Of a stretch of 45,000 nucleotides of DNA, positions 10,843 to 19,819 are shown in pieces. Position numbers and translations under genes: made by a program. The stretch comes from Anaerostipes sp. 992a (lineage in GTDB: Bacteria > Bacillota > Clostridia > Lachnospirales > Lachnospiraceae), in NCBI RefSeq assembly GCF_001940245.1, contig NZ_MJIG01000006.1, positions 1 through 45,000 on the forward strand, written 5' to 3'. Each line of letters begins with the position of its first letter. The first letter of the stretch is position 1. The notes beneath the pieces were generated by a model. It saw only the letters and a program-made list of their open reading frames with translations. It did not search any database and had not been told where the DNA came from.

Positions 10843-11412
10843 GTGATTACATATATTTGGTCTGGAATGATTATCTTAAGTGTGATTTGCTCAATTTTTA
10901 CTGGGAATATGCAAAATCTATCGGAAGGAATTTTGGATTCTGCCAGAGAGGCCATTGATCTTGCTGTCTATATGGCAGGCATTGTGGGGCTTTGGACTGG
11001 AATGATGAAAGCAGCAGAGAGTATTGGTTTTCTAAAAAAGATAGAACAAATGTTACTTCCGGCTATACATTTTTTGTTTCCTGGTTTAAAAAATTCTCAG
11101 GCAACACAATATATAGCTACCAATATGGCAGCCAATATATTGGGGCTTGGCTGGGCAGCCACGCCAAGTGGATTAAAGGCTATGAAATGTCTTCAGGAAT
11201 TAAATGGAGGGCAGAATACAGCCAGTGTGGAGATGTGCACTTTTTTGATTCTTAATATTTCATCATTGCAGTTGATACCGGTCAATATAATTGCCTATCG
11301 TGCCCAGTATGGAAGTGTGGATCCAACGGCCATCGTGGCACCCGGGATTGGGGCGACAGCAGTAAGTACGGGAGTGGCGATTGTGTTTTGCAGGTGGATG
11401 CAGCGAAAATGA
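10843..11412 (+). CDS. spmA: Spore maturation protein A
   Basis: 189 aa, close to the B. subtilis length. Integral membrane protein of the nucleoside-recognition (Gate) family needed for spore core dehydration. Four or five membrane segments are visible (about 4-20, 34-55, 90-110, 125-150, 160-183). Typical motifs are NMAANILGLGWAATPSGLKAM and FLILNISSLQLIPVNIIAYR. The start codon is GTG with GGAG about 11 nt upstream; the nearby ATG (TATGACAGAGTGA) runs straight into a stop. In most genomes spmB follows directly; here a translation-factor fusion gene intervenes. Confidence 0.92.
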   Translation: MITYIWSGMIILSVICSIFTGNMQNLSEGILDSAREAIDLAVYMAGIVGLWTGMMKAAESIGFLKKIEQMLLPAIHFLFPGLKNSQATQYIATNMAANILGLGWAATPSGLKAMKCLQELNGGQNTASVEMCTFLILNISSLQLIPVNIIAYRAQYGSVDPTAIVAPGIGATAVSTGVAIVFCRWMQRK

Positions 11413-11491
11413 TAGTTTCCAAAGTTGATAGGAGCAATGAAAATATGATAGGATGAATAGTAAAAGTAATTAGTAACTTGGAGATGAATGT

Positions 11492-14137
11492 ATGAAGAAA
11501 TTAGTTTTTGGAATTCTTGCACATGTAGATGCAGGAAAGACCACATTATCGGAAGCATTGCTCTATACCTCCGGAAGCATTCGCAAGATTGGACGGGTGG
11601 ATAAGAAGGATGCGTTTTTAGATACATATGAGCTTGAAAGGACAAGAGGAATTACCATCTTTTCTAAGCAGGCAGAGATGAAGTTTGGCGATACCAGCAT
11701 GACTTTGCTGGATACGCCTGGACACGTGGATTTTTCTACGGAGATGGAGAGAACATTACAGGTGCTTGATTATGCCATTTTGGTGATCAGCGGGGCAGAT
11801 GGATGTCAGGGACATACGGAAACCTTGTGGCGGCTTTTGGCCAGATATCAGATACCGGTATTTCTATTCATTAACAAGATGGATCAGCCGGGAACAGACA
11901 AGGAGAAATTGCTTTCCCAATTAAAAAGCCGTTTGAGTGACGGATGCATTGACTTTAGTGATACGGATTCAGAAGAATTCTATGAAAGTGTTGCCATGAC
12001 AGAGGAAGCGCTGTTGGATTCTTTTCTGGAGAATGGAAGTTTACAAAGAGAGCAGATTATAGAGGCAATTAAAACCAGGAAAGTCTTCCCATGCTTTTTT
12101 GGTTCTGCCCTTAAGCTGACCGGGGTGGAAGAATTCTTAAAAGGGATTGATGAATATACCGGGGAAATGGAGCATAAAAAGAAATTTGGTGCAAGGGTAT
12201 TTAAGATTGCCAGGGATGAACAGGGCGGACGATTGACCTATCTTAAGGTCACTGGAGGTAGCTTGAAGGTCAAGGATATGCTGCGGACAGAGCGATTTGA
12301 GGAGAAAGTGAATCAGATCCGCATTTATTCTGGAGCACGGTATCAGACGGTGAATGAAGTGCTTCCGGGAAGTATTTGTGCCGTTACAGGTCTCACGATG
12401 ACACGGGCCGGGGAAGGGCTTGGATGTGAAGAAGGTGAGATGGCACCGATGTTAGAACCAGTGCTGCATTACCGGATCGGATTGCCAGAGGAGTGTGATC
12501 CTAGTGTTATGCTTCCCAAGTTAAGGATGCTGGAAGAAGAGGATCCACAGCTTCATATTACCTGGAATGAAGAGCTTGGGGAAATCCAGGCACAGATTAT
12601 GGGAGAGGTTCAGATTGAGATTTTAAAAAATCTGATCCAAGAGCGGTTTGGCGTAGATGTGACCTTTGATACTGGAAATATTGTATACAAAGAGACCATT
12701 GCAAATATCGTAGAAGGTGTGGGACATTTTGAACCGTTGCGTCATTATGCGGAGGTACATCTTCTGATGGAACCAGGAGCTCCAGGAAGCGGTCTTGTAA
12801 TCGGAACAGACTGTAGCGAGGATATGCTGGATAAAAATTGGCAAAGATTGATCCTGACCCATTTATGTGAAAAGGAACATAGAGGTGTTCTGACTGGAGC
12901 GGCTATTACGGATCTAAAGATTACTTTAATGGCTGGGAGAGCTCATCAGAAGCATACAGAAGGCGGAGACTTCCGTCAGGCTACCTATCGTGCGGTCAGA
13001 CAGGGACTGATGCAGGCAGAATCGGTGCTGCTAGAGCCATACTATGAATTCCGCATGGAGATTCCGGAGTCAGAGGTGGGCAGGGCCATGATGGATGTGG
13101 AAAGAATGCATGGAACCTGCAGCATTTCATACGATGAGAACGCCCAAAATGGGGTCAATATGACAGTTTTAACTGGAAGTGCACCAGTTGACTGCATGAG
13201 AGGGTATCAACAGGAATTTACGGCATTTACAAAGGGCTATGGACGGCTGTTTCTAAGACTGAAAGGCTATGAGCCTTGCCATAATCAGCAGCAGATCATA
13301 GAGGAATCTGGATATGATCCGGACAGAGATCTGGAGAATCCAACGGGCTCTGTCTTTTGTTCCCATGGAGCTGGCTTCGTGGTTCCATGGAATCAGGTGA
13401 AGGAGTATATGCACTTAGAAAGTATTTTGGAGAGAGAAGCAGAGGTGGAACAGAAAGTGGTTCCCGTTAGAAATAGTATGGAGGAAGGCGACAGATGGAT
13501 TGGTGAGGACGAAATCGAAGCCATCTTCCGACAGACATTTTATGCAAATAAGACTGATAAATCCATACCCAAACGTGCATTTAAGAACCGAAAACCAGAT
13601 ACTTATGCCATGGCACAAAATTATAAGGGAAGTACGAGAAAGCGTGTTCCGAAAAAGGGAAAATATCTGCTGGTGGATGGATATAATATTATCTTTGCGT
13701 GGGAAGAACTAAATGAACTGGCTTCGGAAAATATTGACAGTGCCAGGGACAAGCTTTTGGATATTTTGTCCAATTATCAGGGCAGCAGGCAGGGAGAACT
13801 GATCGTTGTCTTTGATGCTTATCGGGTAAAGGGGCATCAGACGGAAATTTTTGATTTTCATAATATTCACGTCGTCTATACCAAAGAAGCGGAAACAGCA
13901 GATGCCTATATTGAGAAATTTGCCCATGAGAATGGAGAAAAGTATGATATTACGGTAGCCACATCGGATCATCTGGAGCAGATTATCATTATGGGACAGG
14001 GATGTCAGCTCATATCAGCAAGAGAGCTGCTCGCAGATGTAAAACGTCTGGAAAAAGATGTGAGAGAGCAGCTGAGTATGCAGGTTCCGGAACGAAATGT
14101 GATAGGGAAGATCGATATAGAACTGAAAAAGGATTAA
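11492..14137 (+). CDS. Fusion of Tet(M)/EF-G-like ribosomal GTPase with a Rae1/YacP-type NYN endoribonuclease
   Basis: 881 aa, about 240 longer than Tet(M). Residues 1 to ~650 are a translational GTPase of the ribosomal-protection class: G1 AHVDAGKT (10-17), switch RGIT (52-55), DTPGHVD (74-80), NKMD (128-131), then the beta-barrel and EF-G domain III-V equivalents, ending in a Tet(M)-like YQQEFTAFTKGYG...LKGYEPC block. After a basic linker, residues 722-850 match B. subtilis Rae1, an A-site mRNA endonuclease: LLVDGYNII, VVFDAYRVKG, TKEAETADAYIEK, VATSDHLEQ and SARELL. The Asp of VDGYN (729) and of ETAD (804) correspond to the Rae1 catalytic D7 and D81. It is probably soluble and ribosome-bound. 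There is no drug-resistance context, so it should not be called a tetracycline-resistance gene without proof. Confidence 0.93.
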   Translation: MKKLVFGILAHVDAGKTTLSEALLYTSGSIRKIGRVDKKDAFLDTYELERTRGITIFSKQAEMKFGDTSMTLLDTPGHVDFSTEMERTLQVLDYAILVISGADGCQGHTETLWRLLARYQIPVFLFINKMDQPGTDKEKLLSQLKSRLSDGCIDFSDTDSEEFYESVAMTEEALLDSFLENGSLQREQIIEAIKTRKVFPCFFGSALKLTGVEEFLKGIDEYTGEMEHKKKFGARVFKIARDEQGGRLTYLKVTGGSLKVKDMLRTERFEEKVNQIRIYSGARYQTVNEVLPGSICAVTGLTMTRAGEGLGCEEGEMAPMLEPVLHYRIGLPEECDPSVMLPKLRMLEEEDPQLHITWNEELGEIQAQIMGEVQIEILKNLIQERFGVDVTFDTGNIVYKETIANIVEGVGHFEPLRHYAEVHLLMEPGAPGSGLVIGTDCSEDMLDKNWQRLILTHLCEKEHRGVLTGAAITDLKITLMAGRAHQKHTEGGDFRQATYRAVRQGLMQAESVLLEPYYEFRMEIPESEVGRAMMDVERMHGTCSISYDENAQNGVNMTVLTGSAPVDCMRGYQQEFTAFTKGYGRLFLRLKGYEPCHNQQQIIEESGYDPDRDLENPTGSVFCSHGAGFVVPWNQVKEYMHLESILEREAEVEQKVVPVRNSMEEGDRWIGEDEIEAIFRQTFYANKTDKSIPKRAFKNRKPDTYAMAQNYKGSTRKRVPKKGKYLLVDGYNIIFAWEELNELASENIDSARDKLLDILSNYQGSRQGELIVVFDAYRVKGHQTEIFDFHNIHVVYTKEAETADAYIEKFAHENGEKYDITVATSDHLEQIIIMGQGCQLISARELLADVKRLEKDVREQLSMQVPERNVIGKIDIELKKD

Positions 14138-14149
14138 TGATAGGAATTC

Positions 14150-14211
14150 AAAAAGCTATCTGGTTGGATGTAGAAGTGTTCGCATTCTACATCCGATCAG
14201 ATAGTTTTTTT
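14150..14211 (+). terminator. Strong terminator after the GTPase-NYN gene
   Basis: Long interrupted stem (AAAAAGCTATCTG...TGGATGTAGAA with complements) and a T7 run. It separates spmB from the upstream gene, so spmB probably needs its own promoter or read-through. Confidence 0.9.
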
Positions 14212-14271
14212 GTAATAAAAAAACATAGTAAGTACATAAATTACAGTAAAAGTGCAGGAGGCAGAAAGTAT

Positions 14272-14796
14272 ATGATTTCCTATATTTCTAGCAGCTTGAT
14301 CCCCATTCTTTTTTTTATGATTGTTTTTTATGGATGGAGAAAAAAGCAGGATGTTTATCAGGAGTTTTTAAAGGGGGTGGGAGAAGGATTTAAAATTGTA
14401 TTGGAGATTGCTCCAACATTGATCGGTCTGTTCATGGCGGTCAACATGGTTCGTACTTCAGGTGCCATGGAGGTAATGTTAACGGTATTAAGGCCAATTG
14501 GAGAGGCGGTGAAGTTTCCTGTTGAAGTCATTCCGGTGGTGGTGGCAAAGCTGTTTTCCTCTTCTGCCGCCACCGGAATTCTTCTGGATCTTTATAAGGA
14601 ATATGGTGCGGATTCCCTGATTGGATTTACAGCATCCCTGATCCTGAGCTCTACCGAAACGGTGTTTTATACCATGTCAGTTTATTTTATGTATGTTGGG
14701 ATTAAAAAAACAAGATGGACATTGCCGGGGGCATTGCTTAGTATGATGGCTGGGACCATAGCCAGTATTTTGATTGGGCAGGCTGTATTTTCTTAA
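14272..14796 (+). CDS. spmB: Spore maturation protein B
   Basis: 174 aa with the ATG at 14272, which has AGGAGG 10 nt upstream. A longer in-frame reading from 14002 would run through the end of the previous gene and its terminator and is rejected. Gate-family membrane protein, partner of SpmA in making the spore cortex/core mature. It has an N-terminal hydrophobic segment (4-21), FKIVLEIAPTLIGLFMAVNMVRTSGAMEV, a KLFSSSAATGILLDL motif and a C-terminal pair of membrane segments including SSTETVFYTMSVYF. Its length matches the Bacillus protein. Confidence 0.93.
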   Translation: MISYISSSLIPILFFMIVFYGWRKKQDVYQEFLKGVGEGFKIVLEIAPTLIGLFMAVNMVRTSGAMEVMLTVLRPIGEAVKFPVEVIPVVVAKLFSSSAATGILLDLYKEYGADSLIGFTASLILSSTETVFYTMSVYFMYVGIKKTRWTLPGALLSMMAGTIASILIGQAVFS

Positions 14797-14879
14797 GTAA
14801 GGGTATGATTTTTCTTTTCAAAGAAAGACGATAGAACGAAATCATTAAAAGAATAAAAAGTGAAATGAATATAATTCAT

Positions 14880-14908
14880 TTGTAACATGAAAAGAATTTT
14901 GGTATAAT
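14880..14908 (+). promoter_or_regulatory. SigA-type promoter for the oxidoreductase operon
   Basis: TTGTAA, 17-nt spacer, TATAAT. A perfect palindrome AAATGAAT-ATA-ATTCATTT (14863-14881) touches the -35 box and could be a regulator site. Confidence 0.7.
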
Positions 14909-14965
14909 CGGATTTGCTCACATGCAAAAAATGGTAAGAAATTGAAAAGGATAAGGAGAGAGAAG

Positions 14966-15538
14966 ATGAAAAACTGTGTAGAGATCAGATGGCATGGCCG
15001 TGGCGGCCAGGGAGCCAAAACTGCAGCACTGTTACTGGCGGATGTTGCATTCCAGACAGGTAAATATGTGCAGGGTTTCCCGGAATATGGACCAGAACGT
15101 ATGGGTGCACCGATTACCGCATATAACAGAATCAGTGACGAAGTTGTCCGGGTTCATTCCAATATCTATGATCCAGAATATGTTGTGGTAGTAGATGAAA
15201 CATTGTTGGAAACGGTAGATGTAACAAAAGGATTAAAGGAAGAAGGAGCCATCGTTATCAACACGGCGAAACCAAAAGAAGAGATTCTCCCTCATTTAAA
15301 AGGATATAAAGGGAAAGTATATACGATTGATGCCCGCAAGGTATCTGTAGCTTGCTTAGGAAAGTATTTTCCAAACTCCCCAATGCTGGCTGCAATTGTA
15401 AAGGTAACTGGATTGATGGATGAAGAGTTGTTCTTAAATGAGATGAGAGCATCCTTCCAGCACAAATTTGCAAGTAAGCCGGAAGTAATCGAAGGAAATA
15501 TGAGAGCACTTTCCATGGCATTAGAGGAGGTTCAATAA
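14966..15538 (+). CDS. porC: 2-oxoacid:ferredoxin oxidoreductase gamma subunit
   Basis: 190 aa from the ATG at 14966; an in-frame TTG 24 nt upstream is less likely because AAGGAG sits 7 nt before the ATG. It is the gamma domain of four-subunit pyruvate/2-oxoacid ferredoxin oxidoreductases: IRWHGRGGQGAKTAALLLADVAF near the N-terminus and GPERMGAPITAYNRIS after it. It completes the enzyme that splits 2-oxoacids to acyl-CoA, CO2 and reduced ferredoxin. It is first in a gamma-delta-alpha-beta operon and overlaps the next gene by one base. Pyruvate is the most likely substrate; branched-chain 2-oxoacids are possible. Confidence 0.9.
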   Translation: MKNCVEIRWHGRGGQGAKTAALLLADVAFQTGKYVQGFPEYGPERMGAPITAYNRISDEVVRVHSNIYDPEYVVVVDETLLETVDVTKGLKEEGAIVINTAKPKEEILPHLKGYKGKVYTIDARKVSVACLGKYFPNSPMLAAIVKVTGLMDEELFLNEMRASFQHKFASKPEVIEGNMRALSMALEEVQ

Positions 15539-15837
15539 TGGCAACAGATATCAGTAAATTAACATTGACTGCAAGATGGCAGGATCTGACTACAGGAATG
15601 ATGATTCATGCCGGCGGAACATCAGAAGAATTTAATACCGGAGAATGGACATCCGTAAAGCCTCATGTAAAAGAAGAAGACTGCAGACAGTGCTTATTGT
15701 GTGCACAGGCATGTCCAGATAGTGCGATTCCGGTAAATAAAAACGAACGGGTAAAGGTTGACTTAAAACATTGCAAGGGTTGTGGAATCTGTGCAAAGGT
15801 GTGTCCGTTTGATGCAATCGAAATGGAGGGATTATAA
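15538..15837 (+). CDS. porD: 2-oxoacid:ferredoxin oxidoreductase delta (ferredoxin) subunit
   Basis: 99 aa. Two classic 4Fe-4S motifs, CRQCLLCAQACP and CKGCGICAKVCP, make it a two-cluster ferredoxin domain that passes electrons out of the complex. It is joined to the gamma gene by TAATG, and its 3' end carries the GGAGG used by the alpha gene. Confidence 0.94.
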   Translation: MATDISKLTLTARWQDLTTGMMIHAGGTSEEFNTGEWTSVKPHVKEEDCRQCLLCAQACPDSAIPVNKNERVKVDLKHCKGCGICAKVCPFDAIEMEGL

Positions 15838-15838
15838 A

Positions 15839-17020
15839 ATGGCAAAGAGAGATCGTTTATCAGGAAATGAGGCAGTGTCCTACGCATTACGTCAGATTAA
15901 CCCGGATGTATTTCCAGCGTTTCCAATCACGCCTTCTACAGAAATTCCTCAGTATTTTGCCTCCTTTGTAGCAAATGGACAGGTGGATACGGAATTTATC
16001 CCAGTAGAAAGTGAACACAGTTCCATGAGTGCTGCCATTGGGGCATCTGCAGCAGGTGCACGAAGCCTGACTGCGACTTCCTCCTGTGGATTGGCTTTGA
16101 TGTGGGAGGAGCTATATGTAGCAGCATCCAACCGTCTTCCGGTAGCACTTGCTTTGGTAAACCGTGCATTATCCGGGCCGATCAACATTAACTGTGATCA
16201 TTCGGATTCTATGGGAGCCAGAGATTCTGGCTGGATTCAGATTTATGCAGAAAATAATCAGGAAGCATATGATAATATGGTACAGGCCTTTCGCATTGCA
16301 GAGCATCAGGATGTTCGTCTGCCGATCATGATCTGTCAGGATGGATTTATCACCAGTCATGCGGTTGAAAATATTGAATTATTGGACGATGGGGATGTGA
16401 AGAACTTTGTAGGAGAATATGAACCGGAGAATTACTTGTTAAATCCGGAATGCCCAACAGCAGTAGGACCATATTCTGTCACAGATTTCTATATGGAAGC
16501 CAAACGTGCACAGGCAGAAGCTATGAAAAACTCCAAACAGGTGATCTTAGATGTTGCAAAGGAATTTGCACAGATTTCTGGAAGAGAATATGGATTATTT
16601 GAAGAATATCGATTAGAAGATGCCGATTATGCAGTTGTTATGATCGGATCTGCAGCAGGGACCACAAAGGATGCGATCGATCAGATGCGGGAGCAGGGCA
16701 AAAAGGTTGGTTTATTAAAGCTTCGTGTATTCCGCCCATTCCCTGCAGAAGAAATTGCAGAGGCTTTGAAAAATGTAAAGGCGGTGGCAGTGATGGACCG
16801 TGCAGACAGCTTCAGTGATCATGGTGGACCTTTGGGAGCAGAGGTTATGGCAGCATTGTTCAGAAACCGTTCTCAGGCATATGCAATTAATTATGTATAT
16901 GGTTTAGGCGGACGAGATGTTCGGGTGGAAGATATGGAACAGGTATTTGAGACCTTAGAACAAATCGCAGCAACAGGGGAAACAGGCGATACATACCGTT
17001 ATATGGGTGTCAGAGAATAG
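15839..17020 (+). CDS. porA: 2-oxoacid:ferredoxin oxidoreductase alpha subunit
   Basis: 393 aa with the ATG at 15839, one base after the delta stop and 8 nt after GGAGG. An upstream in-frame ATG at 15782 lies inside the delta gene and is rejected. Domain I motifs GNEAVSYALRQINPDVFPAFPITPSTEI and ESEHSSMSAAIGASAAGAR form the pyrophosphate-side half of the thiamine-diphosphate site, and the C-terminal half (from about 240) holds the transketolase-C-like domain (AVVMIGSAAGTTKDAID, LLKLRVFRPFPAEEI). It pairs with the beta subunit to form the active site. Confidence 0.93.
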   Translation: MAKRDRLSGNEAVSYALRQINPDVFPAFPITPSTEIPQYFASFVANGQVDTEFIPVESEHSSMSAAIGASAAGARSLTATSSCGLALMWEELYVAASNRLPVALALVNRALSGPININCDHSDSMGARDSGWIQIYAENNQEAYDNMVQAFRIAEHQDVRLPIMICQDGFITSHAVENIELLDDGDVKNFVGEYEPENYLLNPECPTAVGPYSVTDFYMEAKRAQAEAMKNSKQVILDVAKEFAQISGREYGLFEEYRLEDADYAVVMIGSAAGTTKDAIDQMREQGKKVGLLKLRVFRPFPAEEIAEALKNVKAVAVMDRADSFSDHGGPLGAEVMAALFRNRSQAYAINYVYGLGGRDVRVEDMEQVFETLEQIAATGETGDTYRYMGVRE

Positions 17021-17030
17021 GAGAGGAAAC

Positions 17031-17966
17031 ATGAGTTATAATTTTAAAGAAATCATGAGCAGACCAGAACGTCTTGCTCCAGGACATAGAATGTGCGCTG
17101 GTTGCGGCGGAACCATTGCAGCAAGAAATGTATTGCGTGCCCTTCATGAAGGAGACCATGCAGTAATCGGAAATGCTACTGGATGTATGGAGGTATCTAC
17201 CTTTATGTATCCATATACAGCATGGAAGGACAGCTATATTCATAATGCATTTGAAAATGCGGGTGCGACCATCAGTGGAGTAGAAGGTGCCTACAATGCA
17301 TTAAAAAGAAAAGGAAAATTAAAAGAGGACGAGACTTATAAATTCATTACTTTTGGTGGAGATGGCGGAACCTATGATATTGGATTTCAGTCTTTATCTG
17401 GAGCGGTAGAGCGAAATCATGATTTTGTCTATGTCTGCTATGATAATGGTGCTTATATGAATACAGGGATCCAGAGATCATCTGCCACACCAATGTATGC
17501 AGATACAACAACAACACCGGTTGGATCTGTCAGCAGTGGAAAGCCACAGAATCGAAAGGATCTGACGAATATTTTAGTAGAACATGATATTCCATACGCA
17601 GCCCAGACCACTTTTGTACAGAATTTTAAGGATTTACATATCAAGGCGGAAAAGGCTATTTATACAAAGGGAGCTGCATTTTTGAATATTATGGCTCCAT
17701 GTCCTCGTGGATGGAGATATCATACGCCGGATATTATGGATATCTGTAATCTGGCAGTGGAAACCTGCTATTGGCCGCTGTTTGAAGTAGTAGAAGGGGA
17801 GTACTACTTAAGTTATGAACCAAAGAAAAAGCTGCCAATTGAAGATTTCTTACGGCCACAGGGAAGATTCAAACATTTATTTAAAAAGGGCAATGAACAT
17901 CTTCTGGAAGAATTTCAGAAGGAAGTAGATAGAAGATGGGAATCTCTTTTGAAAAAATGTAAATAA
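17031..17966 (+). CDS. porB: 2-oxoacid:ferredoxin oxidoreductase beta subunit (TPP-binding)
   Basis: 311 aa with the ATG at 17031 after GGAGAGG; the earlier in-frame ATG at 17007 overlaps the alpha gene. The thiamine-diphosphate and Mg motif is GDGGTYDIGFQSLSGA...DNGAYMNTG. N-terminal CAGCGG and GCMEV hold cysteines of the catalytic cluster, with a further Cys in APCPRGW. The set of four genes resembles the Thermotoga-type split PFOR rather than the single-chain clostridial enzyme. A terminator follows. Confidence 0.94.
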   Translation: MSYNFKEIMSRPERLAPGHRMCAGCGGTIAARNVLRALHEGDHAVIGNATGCMEVSTFMYPYTAWKDSYIHNAFENAGATISGVEGAYNALKRKGKLKEDETYKFITFGGDGGTYDIGFQSLSGAVERNHDFVYVCYDNGAYMNTGIQRSSATPMYADTTTTPVGSVSSGKPQNRKDLTNILVEHDIPYAAQTTFVQNFKDLHIKAEKAIYTKGAAFLNIMAPCPRGWRYHTPDIMDICNLAVETCYWPLFEVVEGEYYLSYEPKKKLPIEDFLRPQGRFKHLFKKGNEHLLEEFQKEVDRRWESLLKKCK

Positions 17967-17980
17967 AAGAAAAATATGGA

Positions 17981-18020
17981 GCTCTAATGGGGAAAATCTC
18001 CCTGTTAGAGCACTTTTTTT
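17981..18020 (+). terminator. Terminator of the oxidoreductase operon
   Basis: GCTCTAA-TGGGGA ... TCTCCCT-GTTAGAGC stem-loop followed by ACTTTTTTT. Confidence 0.9.
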
Positions 18021-18023
18021 GGG

Positions 18024-18052
18024 TATACACTGAAAAATCCCTATGTTATAAT
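18024..18052 (+). promoter_or_regulatory. Promoter of the first marR gene
   Basis: TATACA, 17 nt, TATAAT, immediately downstream of the preceding terminator. Confidence 0.6.
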
Positions 18053-18123
18053 ATTGCAAAGAGATGCCTGGGTGGGTATTGAATGAAAGAGTGTTGGAAC
18101 AGAACAGGATAGAACGGTGAGAT

Positions 18124-18558
18124 ATGAGTCAGAATAAGGAAAACATCAATAAACTGGTGGTAAATATATTTAATAACATTATGCAGGAAGAAGAGAGTGC
18201 GCTGATCGTAGGCGAATTTAAGAATATTTCTGTCAATGATATGCATATCATTGAAGCCATCGGCATGGATGAACCTAAGAATATGTCGAAGATTGCATCT
18301 ATTCTTAATATTACAGTAGGTACGCTGACGATTGCCATTAATAATCTGCTGAAAAAAGGATATGTGGTCCGAAGGCGAAGTGAGAAGGATAGAAGGGTTG
18401 TCTTTATTTCTTTATCCGAGCTTGGAGAACGGGCATATGAGCATCATAAGAGGTATCATAAGACGATCGTGAAGCGTCTGACGGAAGATTTAGACGATGA
18501 GGAAGTAGTAGTTCTGCAGAAAGCGCTGAGTCATATGTCGGAGAAGTTAGAGAAGTAA
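18124..18558 (+). CDS. MarR-family transcriptional regulator
   Basis: 144 aa. The winged helix is clear: NMSKIASILNITVGTLTIAINNLLKKGYVVRRRSEKDRRVVFISLSELG at about 56-104, the DRR wing being the MarR signature. Helices at both ends form the dimer. It resembles FabT-like MarR proteins of fatty-acid gene clusters, but no fab genes are adjacent, so the target is unknown. A gene for a LacI regulator follows after 49 nt on the same strand, so the two may be co-transcribed. Confidence 0.85.
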   Translation: MSQNKENINKLVVNIFNNIMQEEESALIVGEFKNISVNDMHIIEAIGMDEPKNMSKIASILNITVGTLTIAINNLLKKGYVVRRRSEKDRRVVFISLSELGERAYEHHKRYHKTIVKRLTEDLDDEEVVVLQKALSHMSEKLEK

Positions 18559-18607
18559 AGAATCTATATGACATTGAGAAAGAGGCAGAATATCTAAGGT
18601 GAATACA

Positions 18608-19642
18608 GTGGAAAAGAAAGTACGAAAAAGAAAAAAAGCTACAATGGCAGACGTGGCAGCAGCAGTGGGAGTATCTAAGACAACCGTTTCCAGATATCTT
18701 CATGGGGATTACGAATTTATGTCTGAGGAGACTCGAAAAAAGATACAGACCGTAATTGAAGAGTTCAATTATAGACCTAATCGGGCTGCACAGAATTTAA
18801 AAGCGGATCGATCAAATTGCATTGGTTTTACAATCGCAGATATAGGGAATCCATTTTCTTCACTTCTGATCAAGGGAGTACAGGCAGAGTGTAGAAAGCG
18901 GGGATGCCAGCTGTTGATCGCAGACGCTGATAATAGTCTGGTTCAGGAAAAAAAGAATATTGAATCCTTTTTTAATGAGCAGGTAGATGGTGTGATCATT
19001 AATTCTGTAGGCAATAATCGGGATTATATACAGGAAATTTCCCAATCGGAAGAAAATAAACCCATTGTTTTGCTGGATAGGACTTATCAGCCGATTTTTT
19101 GTGATAGTGTTGTTAGCAATAATGAGGCAGTTAGCATAGAGATGATGCAGGAATTAGAGAAACAGGGATGGGAGTATATCGTATTTCTTACCGAGTCTGT
19201 AGAAGGAATCAGTACGAGAGCAACACGAAAAGAAACGGTAGAAAGATTTCTTTCTGACAATCATAAATTGGATGGACAAATCATTGTTCTTGGAGGAGAA
19301 AAGAAGCTGGATATTATGGCGAAGCTTGCCCAAATTATCAGCGTTCATCCAAGAACATGTTTTTTTGCAAATAATGATGAAGTATTGCGAAGAATTATCT
19401 CGTATTTATATCATATGCAGCAGGAAATAGGAAGAGATGTAGGAGTTTGTGCTTTTGCAGATGAAAAATGGGCAAAGTACAGTGGACCAGGAATCACCTG
19501 CATTGAGCAGCATCCATTTCAGATGGGAGAATCAGCTGCTGATTTATTATTTCAAAGAATTGAGAAAAAAGAAAAAAGAGAGTTTATTTATCGTGAAATC
19601 AAGGCAGATATCTGCCGTTATGATTCTACACATTTAAAATAA
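18608..19642 (+). CDS. LacI-family transcriptional regulator
   Basis: 344 aa from a GTG at 18608 preceded by AAGGTG; a GTG three codons earlier and an ATG at 18644 are alternatives. The HTH and hinge read MADVAAAVGVSKTTVSRYLHGD...RPNRAAQNLK. A periplasmic-binding-protein-like sugar sensor follows (GFTIADIGNPFSSLLIKGVQ, DGVIINS, GVCAFADEKWAKY). It belongs to the KdgR-like branch. The PTS/HPS operon starts 291 nt downstream and carries a strong LacI-like operator, so it is very probably its target. A terminator follows the gene. Confidence 0.9.
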   Translation: MEKKVRKRKKATMADVAAAVGVSKTTVSRYLHGDYEFMSEETRKKIQTVIEEFNYRPNRAAQNLKADRSNCIGFTIADIGNPFSSLLIKGVQAECRKRGCQLLIADADNSLVQEKKNIESFFNEQVDGVIINSVGNNRDYIQEISQSEENKPIVLLDRTYQPIFCDSVVSNNEAVSIEMMQELEKQGWEYIVFLTESVEGISTRATRKETVERFLSDNHKLDGQIIVLGGEKKLDIMAKLAQIISVHPRTCFFANNDEVLRRIISYLYHMQQEIGRDVGVCAFADEKWAKYSGPGITCIEQHPFQMGESAADLLFQRIEKKEKREFIYREIKADICRYDSTHLK

Positions 19643-19673
19643 GCAAAGAATACACAAGCATTTTTGAGATGAC

Positions 19674-19716
19674 AGGGTTGTTACACTAAATTTTAGGGTA
19701 ACGACCTTATTTTTTT
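19674..19716 (+). terminator. Terminator after the lacI-type gene
   Basis: AGGGTTGTTAC ... GTAACGACCTT hairpin with two G-U pairs, then ATTTTTTT. Confidence 0.85.
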
Positions 19717-19819
19717 GCGTGTGTCTTTTTGTATTAGTAAAAATGCATAAAAAAGAGGGGATAGAAATAGGGATTGCAACGGAGTTCTTTGTGGAAAACA
19801 CCAAATTTAAAAAGACAGG

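Noticed and set aside
11492-14137. Tetracycline-resistance gene tet(M)
   Set aside because: The GTPase half resembles Tet(M), but the protein has a 240-aa extension with an NYN nuclease and sits in a sporulation locus without mobile-element context.
14002-14271. N-terminal extension of spmB
   Set aside because: It overlaps the end of the upstream gene and its terminator; the ATG at 14272 has a strong ribosome site.
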